Of a stretch of 37,835 bases of DNA, positions 27,135 to 37,177 are shown one piece after another. Below the pieces are notes generated by a model. The model searched no databases. It was not told the origin of the DNA and saw only the letters and a list, made by a program, of their open reading frames with translations. This stretch comes from an uncultured Pelagibacteraceae bacterium (GTDB lineage Bacteria; Pseudomonadota; Alphaproteobacteria; Pelagibacterales; Pelagibacteraceae). Made by a program: the position numbers and the translations under genes. Location: the NCBI GenBank assembly GCA_902555655.1, contig CACDSX010000009.1, positions 1-37,835 on the forward strand, given 5' to 3'. Every line of letters begins with the position of its first letter. Position 1 is the first letter of the stretch.

Positions 27135-28388
27135 ATGAAAAATAAGTATTCAATATTTTCACTAATTAAAAATGCTTTTTCCTACCATGAAAATTGGGGG
27201 AAGGCTTGGAAAGATCCTGCTCCAAAAAAAGAGTATGATGCTGTTATAATTGGTGGTGGTGGTCATGGTTTAGCGACTGCATATTATCTAGCAAAAAAAC
27301 ACAATATGAAAAATATTGCTGTAGTTGAAAAAGGTTGGATTGGTGGTGGTAATACCGGAAGAAACACAACAATAATAAGATCAAATTATTTGTGGGATGC
27401 TAGCGCTGGACTTTACGATCATGCTTTAAAAATTTGGGAAGGATTATCTCAAGAATTAAATTACAATGTAATGTTTAGTCAAAGAGGCGTGATGAATTTA
27501 GCTCATAACCTTCAAGATGTAAGAGATTTAAAAAGAAGAACACATGCAAATAGATTAAATGGAATTGATGCGGTTTATTTAAATACTCAAGAAGTAAAAA
27601 AATTTTGCCCTATAATAAATACATCACCTGATATTCGTTATCCTGTTTTAGGTGGAACCTTACAAAGAAGAGCAGGAACAGCTAGACACGATGCTGTTGC
27701 TTGGGGATATGCAAGAGGTGCTGATGAAATGGGGGTTGATATAATTCAAAATTGTGAAGTTAAAGCGATTAAAAGAAATGGTAATAATGTTGAAGGTATT
27801 GAGACAACAAAAGGATATATTAAAACAAATAAAATAGGCGTGGTAGCAGCTGGTCATTCAAGTGTTTTAGCAAATATGGCTGGTTTGAAATTACCTTTAG
27901 AAAGTAAACCATTACAAGCACTTGTATCAGAGCCAGTAAAACCAATAATTGATACTGTAGTAATGTCTAATGCTGTACATGCTTATGTAAGTCAATCTGA
28001 TAAAGGTGAATTAGTTATTGGCGCTGGGACTGATGATTATGTTTCATACTCTCAAAAAGGAAGTCATGATATTGTTGAGGGAACACTAAATGCAATTTTA
28101 GAATTATATCCAATATTTAGTCGAATGAGAATGTTAAGACAATGGGGAGGCATTGTTGATATTTGCCCTGATGCGAGCCCAATAATTAGCAAAACATCTG
28201 TTGAAGGTTTATATTTTAATTGCGGCTGGGGAACAGGTGGTTTTAAAGCTACACCTGGATCTGGGGACTTATTTGCTCATACAATAGCAAACGACGAGCC
28301 ACATAAACTTAATGCTGCATTTAATATAAATAGATTTGTAAGTGGTGACCTTGTTGATGAACATGGTGCAGCAGCTGTAGCACACTAA
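27135..28388 (+). CDS. soxB: Sarcosine oxidase beta subunit
   Basis: [54 protein letters not shown]-terminal [18 protein letters not shown]. Confidence 0.96.
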   Translation: MKNKYSIFSLIKNAFSYHENWGKAWKDPAPKKEYDAVIIGGGGHGLATAYYLAKKHNMKNIAVVEKGWIGGGNTGRNTTIIRSNYLWDASAGLYDHALKIWEGLSQELNYNVMFSQRGVMNLAHNLQDVRDLKRRTHANRLNGIDAVYLNTQEVKKFCPIINTSPDIRYPVLGGTLQRRAGTARHDAVAWGYARGADEMGVDIIQNCEVKAIKRNGNNVEGIETTKGYIKTNKIGVVAAGHSSVLANMAGLKLPLESKPLQALVSEPVKPIIDTVVMSNAVHAYVSQSDKGELVIGAGTDDYVSYSQKGSHDIVEGTLNAILELYPIFSRMRMLRQWGGIVDICPDASPIISKTSVEGLYFNCGWGTGGFKATPGSGDLFAHTIANDEPHKLNAAFNINRFVSGDLVDEHGAAAVAH

Positions 28389-28663
28389 TGTTTGTTATTA
28401 ATTGTCCTTTCTGTGGAGAACGTGAACATAGTGAATTTAAGGCTGGTGGTGAAGCTCACATAGTTAGACCAAAACAACCAACTGAATTAAGTGATGATGA
28501 ATGGGCTGAATATTTGTTCATGAGAAAAAATATCAAAGGTATCCAATTCGAAAGATGGAATCACGCTCATGGTTGCAGAAAATGGTTTAACATGGTTCGA
28601 GATACTTCGAATGATGAAATTAAAGCAGTTTATAAAATGGGTGAAAAACCACCAATAAAATAA
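28388..28663 (+). CDS. soxD: Sarcosine oxidase delta subunit
   Basis: FVINCPFCGEREHSEFKAGGEAHIVRP...WAEYLFMRKNIKGIQFERWNHAHGCRKWFNMVRDT. Confidence 0.96.
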   Translation: MFVINCPFCGEREHSEFKAGGEAHIVRPKQPTELSDDEWAEYLFMRKNIKGIQFERWNHAHGCRKWFNMVRDTSNDEIKAVYKMGEKPPIK

Positions 28664-28664
28664 A

Positions 28665-31600
28665 ATGACAAAAAATCTTAGAGTTAAAACAGGAAAAGCA
28701 ATTGACGAAACTTACAGAATTTTATTTAAATTTAATGGAAAAACTTATTATGGTTTTAAAGGAGATACGCTTTCCTCTGCATTATTGGCAAACGATGTTC
28801 ATTTAGTTGGTAGAAGTTTTAAATACCATAGACCAAGAGGTATAATGACGGCTGGTTCAGAAGAGCCAAATGCTATCGTTCAACTTCATGACAAGTCTTC
28901 TAGAACAGAACCAAATGTGAGAGCAACAGAAGTTGAAATTTATGATGGTTTAGAAGCGTCAAGTCAAAATTGTTGGCCAAATGTAAAGTTTGATATTGGT
29001 GGAATAAATAATTTTTTATCACCTCTCCTTCCTGCAGGTTTTTACTATAAAACTTTTATGTGGCCTGCTAGTTTTTGGAAAAAATATGAATATTTAATAA
29101 GAAAATCAGCTGGATTAGGAAAATCACCTACGGAACCAGATCCTGATGTGTATGAACATAAATACATTCATTGTGATGTCTTGGTAATAGGATCGGGTAT
29201 TTCAGGGATCATGGCTGCAAAAACAGCAGCCAAAAGTGGATTTAAAACACTTTTAGTTGATGAAAAACCAAATCTTGGGGGATCAACTATTTATCAAAAC
29301 TCTGATTACTTCAAAATAAATAATCAAAATTCAAGTTCATGGTTAGAAAAAGAAATAAATGAAATTAAAAAATTAAAGAATTTAGAAATAAGAATAAGAA
29401 CAAGTGTTGCAGCTTATCATGGATATAATTTTTTATTAGCTCGTGAAAATCTTACTGATCATTTACCAGTTGAACAAAGAAAAGATAAAACAAGACATAA
29501 ACTTCTTAAAATAAGAGCAAAAAAAGTAATCTCAGCCACAGGTTCTATAGAAAGACCAATGATATTTGACAATAACGATAGGCCTGGAATTTTGCTTTCA
29601 TCAGCAATTAAGAGATATGTTGACTTTTTTGGGGTAGCATGTGGTGAAAAAAATATTCTTTTTACTAATAACGATAGTGCATATGAAACAGCAATTACTT
29701 TAATTCAAAAAGGAATAAATATTGAAGCAATTGTAGACAATAGAGAAGAGGTGGACTCTAAATTACTTTATGAAGTTGAAAAAAATAATATTAAAATTTT
29801 CAAGGGCTATACAGTAACAGATACATTCGGGTATAAAAGAATTAACAAGATTTCTATAAAACAATTATCTAAAGATGGTCAAAAGGTAGTTGGCTCTAAA
29901 ATAAATTTATCTTGTGATTGTCTTGGAGTTTCTGGTGGATGGACACCAGCAGTTCATTTATTTACACAATCCGGTGGAAAATTAAAATTTAGAGAAGATG
30001 ATCAAGTTTTCATTCCAAGCATATACCCATCAGATCAATTAAGTATTGGTTCATGTAATGGGGATTTTACTTTAGATGAAATTTTGATAAATACACCAAG
30101 ATCTTTAAAAGAATTTTTAAATATAAAAAATACTGAATATGAGAATTTAGAAGTTATATCTTCAGCCAATAAATCAAAAAGAAATATTTGGTTATTACCA
30201 TCAGATAAAGTTCTAGGTAAAACAAAATCATTTGTGGACTATCAAAATGATGCTACTGCAAAAGATATTAAATTAGCATTAAGAGAAGGTTTTAGATCAA
30301 TTGAACATGTTAAAAGATACACAACTACTGGAATGGGAACAGACCAAGGTAAATTAGGTAATATGCATGCGCTTGGAATTATTTCTGAAACAGCAGGTGC
30401 AAAAATGGGTGAATTAGGTACAACTACTTTTAGACCACCCTACACTCCTTTAACTTTTGGAACAATAGTTGGAAGAAACGTTGGAGAATATTTTGATATA
30501 TTTAGAAAAACTCCAATTCATAATTGGCATGAGAAAAATAAAGCTGAATTTGAAAATGTAGGTCAGTGGAAACGAGCTTGGTATTATCCAAAAGAAAATG
30601 AGAATATGCACCAGGCAGTTCAAAGAGAAAGTAAAGCAGCAAGAGAAAGTGCTGGAATTTTAGATGCATCGACTCTTGGTAAAATTGATATCCAAGGAAC
30701 AGATGCTTCTGAATTTTTAAATCGTGTTTATACTAATGCTTGGTCGAAACTAGCTATTGGTAAATGTCGATATGGTTTAATGCTTAATGAAGATGGCATG
30801 GTCTATGATGATGGTGTTACTACTCGATTAGGTGAAAATCGTTATATAATGACAACAACAACAGGCGGTGCTGCCAATGTAATGGGTAAACTAGAAGATT
30901 ACTTGCAAACAGAATGGCCTGAATTAGATGTTTATTTAACATCGGTAACAGATCATTTTGCAACTGTAAGTGTTTGTGGTCCAAATAGTAAAAAAATTGT
31001 AAGCGAAGTTATTCCAGATTTAGATTTTTCAGACGAAAGTTTTCCTCATATGTCATTTAAAAATGCAAAAATTGGTAAAATTAATTGTAGAGTTATGAGA
31101 ATCAGTTTTACAGGAGAGCATAGTTACGAAATTAATATCCAGTCTAATTATGGTAAATCAGTTTGGGAAAAATGTATAGAAGCGGGAAAAGAATATAATA
31201 TTACGCCATATGGCACAGAAACAATGCATTTACTTAGAGCTGAAAAAGGGTTCATAATTGTTGGCCAAGATACTGACGCTACAATGACCCCTATCGATTT
31301 ACAGATGGATTGGATTGTAAGTAAAAAGAAATATGATTTTATTGGAAAAAGATCTTTATATAGATCTGACACTATAAGAGAAGATAGAAAACAACTTGTT
31401 GGATTACTAACTGAAGATCCTAATGAAGTATTAGAAGAAGGAGCACAAATAGTAGCTGATGTAAATAAATCACCTATAGAAATGTTAGGACATATTACAT
31501 CAAGTTATTACAGTCCTAACCTAAAAAAATCTATAGCACTCGGAGTAGTAAAAGGTGGAAAAAATATGATGGGACAAAAATTAATAATACCAATGGAAAA

Positions 31601-31670
31601 AAAAAATATCAATGTGACAGTAGCTGATCCAGTTTTTTTAGATAAGGAGAATAAGAGATTAAATGCTTAA
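28665..31670 (+). CDS. soxA: Sarcosine oxidase alpha subunit
   Basis: GDTLSSALLANDVHLVGRSFKYHRPRGIMTAGSEEPNA; Rossmann fold DVLVIGSGISGIMAAKTAAKSG; GCV_T-like C-terminus GEHSYEINI...LRAEKGFIIVGQDTD. Confidence 0.97.
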   Translation: MTKNLRVKTGKAIDETYRILFKFNGKTYYGFKGDTLSSALLANDVHLVGRSFKYHRPRGIMTAGSEEPNAIVQLHDKSSRTEPNVRATEVEIYDGLEASSQNCWPNVKFDIGGINNFLSPLLPAGFYYKTFMWPASFWKKYEYLIRKSAGLGKSPTEPDPDVYEHKYIHCDVLVIGSGISGIMAAKTAAKSGFKTLLVDEKPNLGGSTIYQNSDYFKINNQNSSSWLEKEINEIKKLKNLEIRIRTSVAAYHGYNFLLARENLTDHLPVEQRKDKTRHKLLKIRAKKVISATGSIERPMIFDNNDRPGILLSSAIKRYVDFFGVACGEKNILFTNNDSAYETAITLIQKGINIEAIVDNREEVDSKLLYEVEKNNIKIFKGYTVTDTFGYKRINKISIKQLSKDGQKVVGSKINLSCDCLGVSGGWTPAVHLFTQSGGKLKFREDDQVFIPSIYPSDQLSIGSCNGDFTLDEILINTPRSLKEFLNIKNTEYENLEVISSANKSKRNIWLLPSDKVLGKTKSFVDYQNDATAKDIKLALREGFRSIEHVKRYTTTGMGTDQGKLGNMHALGIISETAGAKMGELGTTTFRPPYTPLTFGTIVGRNVGEYFDIFRKTPIHNWHEKNKAEFENVGQWKRAWYYPKENENMHQAVQRESKAARESAGILDASTLGKIDIQGTDASEFLNRVYTNAWSKLAIGKCRYGLMLNEDGMVYDDGVTTRLGENRYIMTTTTGGAANVMGKLEDYLQTEWPELDVYLTSVTDHFATVSVCGPNSKKIVSEVIPDLDFSDESFPHMSFKNAKIGKINCRVMRISFTGEHSYEINIQSNYGKSVWEKCIEAGKEYNITPYGTETMHLLRAEKGFIIVGQDTDATMTPIDLQMDWIVSKKKYDFIGKRSLYRSDTIREDRKQLVGLLTEDPNEVLEEGAQIVADVNKSPIEMLGHITSSYYSPNLKKSIALGVVKGGKNMMGQKLIIPMEKKNINVTVADPVFLDKENKRLNA

Positions 31671-32226
31671 TTATAATCAAGCACTACCCAAAAATATATT
31701 GATACAAGATCTTCAAATGAAGGAGATTCAACCAATAATGAAATTGATAGTAAGGGGTAAAAAAAGAGAATTTATTTCTGCTGTTGGAAAATCATTGAAT
31801 ATTTTATTGCCAACTGAGTCAAATACATCTACTCAAAGTGATAAATTAACAGCTGTTTGGCTAAGTCCTGATGAATGGATGATTTATTCTAATGAACCTG
31901 TGGATAAAAATATAAATAACTATGAAACTGAGGAGCTATTAAATAATAACATTTCAAAATTGAATCTTGGTGCAATAACAGATGTTACTGATCAATTTGT
32001 GATGATTAATCTCAAAGGTAATAAAATTTATGAATTATTCCAGGCTGGATCACCCTTCAATTTTAATGATTTTCAAAATAAGAAAGGTGCTGTTACTCAA
32101 ACAATTTTAAACAAAATTGATATAATTATACATAATCAGGATAAAAACACAGTAAATCTGTTTGTAAGACGTTCTTTTTCAGAACATTTGTTTTCATGGA
32201 TGAGCGACGCTGCGTCAAGATTATAG
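31663..32226 (+). CDS. soxG: Sarcosine oxidase gamma subunit
   Basis: [15 protein letters not shown]...[15 protein letters not shown]...[15 protein letters not shown]; last gene of the soxBDAG order. Confidence 0.9.
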   Translation: MLNYNQALPKNILIQDLQMKEIQPIMKLIVRGKKREFISAVGKSLNILLPTESNTSTQSDKLTAVWLSPDEWMIYSNEPVDKNINNYETEELLNNNISKLNLGAITDVTDQFVMINLKGNKIYELFQAGSPFNFNDFQNKKGAVTQTILNKIDIIIHNQDKNTVNLFVRRSFSEHLFSWMSDAASRL

Positions 32227-32260
32227 TCACAATTTATATTTAAATCAGCTATCACATAGA

Positions 32261-33028
32261 ATGAAAAAATTATTACTGATTGCATTATTTGCATTTTTAC
32301 CCTTTTCTTCAAACGCAGAATCGAACTTAGATAAAATACTTTCAGCTGGAGTTTTAAAAGTCGGAACTACTGGTGACTGGGATCCAATGACAATGAAAGA
32401 TCCAGCAACTAATAAATATAAAGGATTTGACATCGATGTAATGAACGAACTAGCTAAGGATATGGGTGTTAAGGTTGAATTTGTTCCTGCGGAATGGAAA
32501 ACTATCGTTTCTGGTATTACATCTGAAAGATATGATATTTCTACAAGTGTAACTAAAACACCAAAAAGAGCCGAAGTAGCAGGATTTACAGATACTTATT
32601 ACAAGTATGGAACTGTTCCATTAGTTCTTAAAAAGAATTTAAAAAAATTTTCAACGTGGGATTCACTTAATAATTCAAGTGTAACAATTGCTACAACACT
32701 TGGTACTTCTCAAGAAGAAAAGGCAAAAGAATTTTTTCCTAAATCAAAATTAAATTCAGTTGAAGCTCCAGCTAGAGATTTTCAAGAAGTATTAGCTGGA
32801 AGAGCTGATGGAAATATTACTAGTTCGACAGAAGCAAATAAATTAGTAATTAAATATCCTCAACTAGCTATTGTTCCAGATGGAGAAAAAAATCCAGCTT
32901 TCTTGGCGATGATGGTTCCTAAAGGTGATGACAAATGGAACAATTACGTAAATGATTGGATTAAAAAGAAAAAATCATCAGGTTTCTTTACTAAGTTATT
33001 AGGGAAATATAATTTAAAAAGCTTATAA
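32261..33028 (+). CDS. Amino-acid ABC transporter periplasmic substrate-binding protein (SBP_bac_3; PheC/cyclohexadienyl dehydratase-like)
   Basis: Signal peptide [67 protein letters not shown]. Confidence 0.88.
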   Translation: MKKLLLIALFAFLPFSSNAESNLDKILSAGVLKVGTTGDWDPMTMKDPATNKYKGFDIDVMNELAKDMGVKVEFVPAEWKTIVSGITSERYDISTSVTKTPKRAEVAGFTDTYYKYGTVPLVLKKNLKKFSTWDSLNNSSVTIATTLGTSQEEKAKEFFPKSKLNSVEAPARDFQEVLAGRADGNITSSTEANKLVIKYPQLAIVPDGEKNPAFLAMMVPKGDDKWNNYVNDWIKKKKSSGFFTKLLGKYNLKSL

Positions 33029-33068
33029 TCAATTAGTAATTAATATTTAATTCTTTATAAATCAGAGA

Positions 33069-33800
33069 GTGAGAAAATTACTTTTTTTACTTCTGATAGT
33101 ACCCTTAACCTCATGTGGTAAAAGTGAACTTAATTGGTTGATTTTATCTCCAAACAATATTGAGGGATTAACTAATCTTAAATTTTTATTAAGTGGGATA
33201 ACTACAACTATCTATATTTCAGTAGTATCGATTATAATTTCAATGATCATTGGTTTTATTATTGCTGTTCCCTCTTTAGCAAAAAATAAGTTTTTGACTT
33301 ATTTAAATATTGGATATGTTGAAATAGTAAGAGCTATTCCTCTACTAGTTTTAATTCTATGGATTTATTATGGCTTACCGATAATGACTGGGGTAAGCTT
33401 TAGTCCTTTTATTTCAGGAATCATTGCCTTATCCATAAGTGAAAGTGCATTTCAAGCCGAAATTTTTAGAGCAGGTATAAACTCAATCAAAAAAGCTCAA
33501 TGGGAGGCTGGAAGCTCTCTAGGTTTAAATTTCTTTAAAAAATTAAGACTTGTCATACTGCCTCAAGCTATAAAGAACATTTTACCAGCAATTGGTAATC
33601 AGTTTGTTTATGTATTGAAAATGTCTTCATTAGTATCGATAATAGGTATTGGTGACTTGACTAGAAAAGCTAATGAACTAGTAGTAACAACTTATAGACC
33701 TTTAGAAATCTATACTTTTTTAATATTAGAATATTTGGTTTTAATACTAATAGTTTCTTACTTCGTAAGGAGATTAGAAAATAAACTTAAAAAAGATTAA
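33069..33800 (+). CDS. Amino-acid ABC transporter permease (HisM-type), GTG start
   Basis: LKFLLSGITTTIYISVVSIIISMIIGFIIAVPS...EIVRAIPLLVLILWIYYGLP...ESAFQAEIFRAGINSIKKAQWEAGSSLGL, EAA-loop motif. Confidence 0.93.
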   Translation: MRKLLFLLLIVPLTSCGKSELNWLILSPNNIEGLTNLKFLLSGITTTIYISVVSIIISMIIGFIIAVPSLAKNKFLTYLNIGYVEIVRAIPLLVLILWIYYGLPIMTGVSFSPFISGIIALSISESAFQAEIFRAGINSIKKAQWEAGSSLGLNFFKKLRLVILPQAIKNILPAIGNQFVYVLKMSSLVSIIGIGDLTRKANELVVTTYRPLEIYTFLILEYLVLILIVSYFVRRLENKLKKD

Positions 33801-34276
33801 TTTTTTTTTCTCCAGTCCCAAGGATATTCAAACTTCATTGACCATATACCCATATTGTTATTTTTTGCAAAATTTTCATCCTCTATAAATTTTTTAGAAT
33901 ATTTTCTGTAAGCAAAAGCATATCCTTCTCTAACTAAAAATCTAGATAAACTAAGATCATTTACAAAACATTCGGCCAAAGTTCTATTGTATTGATCTTT
34001 ACCCTCCCTAACACAATTTACTTTATTTTTACCGATTTTATTTATTAACAATTGCCTAGCTTGGATCCCACAATTGATAATTTCATTATTTTTTTTGCAA
34101 GTTTGTTTAAGTTCTGGAGTATCAATTCCAGTAAATCTTATTTTTTCATTGTTTAAATGAATTGTATCTCCATCAATAATCTTAATTTCATATGATTTAA
34201 CATCATAATAAGTTAGAAAAAAAAATATTAGGCAGATGCTAATAACTAAAAAGAGATTTATTTTGTTTAAATACAT
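33797..34276 (-). CDS. Staphylococcal-nuclease-like (thermonuclease family) secreted or membrane-anchored nuclease
   Basis: N-terminal hydrophobic anchor, then IKIIDGDTIHLNNEKIRFTGIDTPELKQTCKK...CGIQARQLL...FLVREGYAFAYRKYSKKFIEDENFAKNNNMGIW. Confidence 0.92.
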   Translation of the reverse strand: MYLNKINLFLVISICLIFFFLTYYDVKSYEIKIIDGDTIHLNNEKIRFTGIDTPELKQTCKKNNEIINCGIQARQLLINKIGKNKVNCVREGKDQYNRTLAECFVNDLSLSRFLVREGYAFAYRKYSKKFIEDENFAKNNNMGIWSMKFEYPWDWRKKN

Positions 34277-35609
34277 TATTTAGAAAATAACCAATAAATA
34301 TTAAAACAGCAATTCCCATTGCCCAATTAGTTGCCATAATGGTATAAAATATATCTTCATAATCGCCACCTCTGATATTAATTACATACCATAAGCTCAA
34401 AAAAGGAAACGCTGTTAATCTCAATATGCTTAGATAAAGACTATAAAGGGGTTTCTTTACAGCTTGAAATACGGCTGTTGTAATAAAGAAGACTGGATAT
34501 ATTGGTCCAATCAAAGCTGCAACTTTTAGATAAATTGCACCATGTTTTACTGCCTCTAGATTGTCCGTAAATAATGACACAAAAAACTCAGCTCCAAAAA
34601 ATAATATTATACCTGCGACAGCCATAAAAGAGGATCCAAAAAATAATGCTTTTGTATATAATTCTCTTATTCTGTCATAAGCTTTTGCACCAAAGTTTTG
34701 ACCTCCTATAGAGAGAACTGCTGTATTTAATCCAATCACTGGAAGTAAAAAGACTTGCTCTACTCTTAAAGCTGCCCCATATCCTGCAGTAGCTAAATCA
34801 CCAAATTGTCCAATAAAATATAAAATATTAAAAATTCCAACTCCAATAAACAACATGCTAAACATAACGGGTACCGACTGTTTTGTTAAAGGATTTAGAT
34901 ATTCAAACTTTGGAATAAAACATGCTATTTTTAAGTATTCTCTAATTTTACAATTATTAACTTTATAAGCTAAATAAATTGTTCCGATCAGCTGTGAAAT
35001 CACTGTTGCTATAGCAAGTCCAGCTATACCAAAAGCAGGAATTACTCCATATCCCCATATAAAAAGAGGATTTAAAAAAATATTTAAGAAAAAGCTAAAT
35101 ATTAAAACATTTCTATAGCTTTTAGTGTCACCTTGAGCGTTTAAGGTTCCATTCAAAGAAATCTGGATCAGTACAATGAAAGTTCCATAGAATATTATAT
35201 CCAAATATTCTCTAGTTAATATTATTCCATCAGCGTCTGATCCCATAATACCTAGAAGATAATCTGATGCATTTAAACCAAAAATTGTTACTAAAACTGA
35301 AATTACTAAAGCAAAAATTAAAGATTGTGCAATATACATAGATGCAACTCTCTTTTTTTTTTCACCGATAGAATTACCAATCATTGCATTGGTAGCAGCA
35401 CCTATTCCAACTCCAACAGCAATTATAGTAAAATAGATTGGAAATGATTTAGCTATCGCACCTATAGCTTCTGCTGAAATTTTTCCTGCAAACCAAGTAT
35501 CAACTAAATTATAAAATGTTTGGAAAAGTGATCCTACACTAGCCGGTATTGTGACTTTACGAAGTAAAAACCATATTGGATCTTTAGTAAGCTTGTATGA
35601 AATAGACAA
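34239..35609 (-). CDS. MATE-family multidrug/sodium antiporter
   Basis: IPASVGSLFQTFYNLVDTWFAGKISAEAIGAIAKSFPIYF...NAMIGNSIGEKKKRVA; 12-TM-like repeat architecture. Confidence 0.92.
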   Translation of the reverse strand: MSISYKLTKDPIWFLLRKVTIPASVGSLFQTFYNLVDTWFAGKISAEAIGAIAKSFPIYFTIIAVGVGIGAATNAMIGNSIGEKKKRVASMYIAQSLIFALVISVLVTIFGLNASDYLLGIMGSDADGIILTREYLDIIFYGTFIVLIQISLNGTLNAQGDTKSYRNVLIFSFFLNIFLNPLFIWGYGVIPAFGIAGLAIATVISQLIGTIYLAYKVNNCKIREYLKIACFIPKFEYLNPLTKQSVPVMFSMLFIGVGIFNILYFIGQFGDLATAGYGAALRVEQVFLLPVIGLNTAVLSIGGQNFGAKAYDRIRELYTKALFFGSSFMAVAGIILFFGAEFFVSLFTDNLEAVKHGAIYLKVAALIGPIYPVFFITTAVFQAVKKPLYSLYLSILRLTAFPFLSLWYVINIRGGDYEDIFYTIMATNWAMGIAVLIFIGYFLNNVFKQNKSLFSY

Positions 35610-35617
35610 AAATATCC

Positions 35618-36526
35618 TTATTTAAATTCTTTTTGAAAAATATATTTTTTTTTTGATTGTTTTGCTTTGTATACCTGACTTTGTCTCATTCTAAAACGTG
35701 ATTTTTGTGTTTCTGTTAGTTTATCATGACAATTTGGGCAAGAAACACCCTCCTCATATTTGTTTGATCTTTTGTCTTTTGGAGATATAGGCATTCTGCA
35801 TCCACTACACATAGAGTATGTACCTATCTTCAATTCATGCTTAAGACTAATTCTGTTATCAAAAACAAAACACTCACCTTTCCATAAACTCTCTGTTTTC
35901 TTTATCTTTTTTAGATAATTTAGAATCCCTCCATTTAATTGGAAGATATTTTCAAAACCCTTTTTTTTTAAATATACTGAAGTTTTTTCACAACGTATTC
36001 CACCAGTACAAAACATTGCTACAGGTTTGTTCTTTTTAAGTTTATTTAGATACTTAGGAAAGTCCCTAAAATTATTGATATTTGGGTTTACCGATTTTTT
36101 GAAAGTTCCAACTTTGTATTCAAAAGGTTTTCTAGTATCAATTATATGTGTATCTTTATTTTTAATCAGTTTATTCCATTCTTTTGGGTCTAAATGGGTT
36201 TGTATATTTCTGTCTTTAGAATTTAACATCAAATTCATTGGGACTACTTCTTTTTTAATCTTAACTTTGGGTTTATGAAATGGTTGAAATTTGGATTTAG
36301 ATTCATTGCTATTATCAAACTTTTTAAAAGAGAATAAAAATTTTAATTTTTTGATAATTTTATCTATATCTTTAACACCACCAGAAATATTGCCATTTAA
36401 TCCTTCTTTGGCAATTATGATAGTTCCTCTTATATTATTTGATGTAAGAAATTTTTGTAAAAGATCATTATTTCTTTTTAAAGATTTAATTTTAATAAAT
36501 TTATAAAAACCAAAAACTTTGAACAT
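35618..36526 (-). CDS. trhO: Rhodanese-domain tRNA uridine(34) hydroxylase TrhO/YceA family
   Basis: FLTSNNIRGTIIIAKEGLNGNISGG...HIIDTRKPFEYKVGTFKKSVNPNINNFRDFP...MFCTGGIRCEKTSVYLKKKGF...CFVFDNRISL; C-terminal CSGCRMPISP...CPNCHD. Confidence 0.93.
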   Translation of the reverse strand: MFKVFGFYKFIKIKSLKRNNDLLQKFLTSNNIRGTIIIAKEGLNGNISGGVKDIDKIIKKLKFLFSFKKFDNSNESKSKFQPFHKPKVKIKKEVVPMNLMLNSKDRNIQTHLDPKEWNKLIKNKDTHIIDTRKPFEYKVGTFKKSVNPNINNFRDFPKYLNKLKKNKPVAMFCTGGIRCEKTSVYLKKKGFENIFQLNGGILNYLKKIKKTESLWKGECFVFDNRISLKHELKIGTYSMCSGCRMPISPKDKRSNKYEEGVSCPNCHDKLTETQKSRFRMRQSQVYKAKQSKKKYIFQKEFK

Positions 36527-37176
36527 TATAAAACTCTACAAACAGTCATTCCATCACCAAGTGGGATAATGATTTGTTCTACTCTTTTATCTTCAGATAC
36601 AAATTTATTAAATTCTCTAATACTTGTGGTAAATTTATCATTATTTTTTTCATCAGCCACTTCACCATGCCATAAAATGTTATCAATAATTATTATGCCA
36701 CCTTTATTTAAAAGTTCTAATGATTTTTCATAATATTCCTTATAATTCATTTTATCAGCATCAATAAATACCAAATCAAATTTATCATTTTTTAATTCTT
36801 TCAAGCTTTCAAGAGCAGGTTTGATTATTGTTTGAATTTTATGATCTTGATTTGCTTTTTTGAAAAAATCACATGCAATTTTGTTTGTTTCTTCATTTTT
36901 ATCAAGAGCAATTAGTTTTCCATCATCAGGTAAAGCAAGTGAAATTGTGAGAGCACTCAGTCCTGTAAAAGTTCCAATCTCAAGAACATTTTTAATATTT
37001 GAAACTTTTATAATTAAATGAAGAAAATTACATTGTGTAGGATCAATCTGCATTCTTTTGATGTCACCTAATGTCTTATTATAATCAATTATATCTTTTT
37101 GAACTGGATGTAGGCTTAATCCAAAATTATTAATATAATTTTGTAACTTTTCTGTAATATCAAGGTTTGCACCCAT
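36526..37176 (-). CDS. SAM-dependent O-methyltransferase (caffeoyl-CoA/catechol O-methyltransferase-like)
   Basis: NVLEIGTFTGLSALTISLALPDDGKLIALDKNEE...FDLVFIDADKMNYKEYYEKSLELLNKGGIIIIDNILWHGEVAD. Confidence 0.93.
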   Translation of the reverse strand: MGANLDITEKLQNYINNFGLSLHPVQKDIIDYNKTLGDIKRMQIDPTQCNFLHLIIKVSNIKNVLEIGTFTGLSALTISLALPDDGKLIALDKNEETNKIACDFFKKANQDHKIQTIIKPALESLKELKNDKFDLVFIDADKMNYKEYYEKSLELLNKGGIIIIDNILWHGEVADEKNNDKFTTSIREFNKFVSEDKRVEQIIIPLGDGMTVCRVL

Positions 37177-37177
37177 T

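Noticed and set aside
27660-27857. 65-aa minus-strand ORF inside soxB
   Set aside because: Low-complexity Cys/Ser/Asn-rich antisense translation; soxB is unambiguous.
31148-31372. 74-aa minus-strand ORF inside soxA
   Set aside because: Antisense shadow; no independent support.
36027-36506. Two plus-strand ORFs antisense to trhO
   Set aside because: Phe/Leu/Ile-rich shadows of a Lys/Asn-rich gene.
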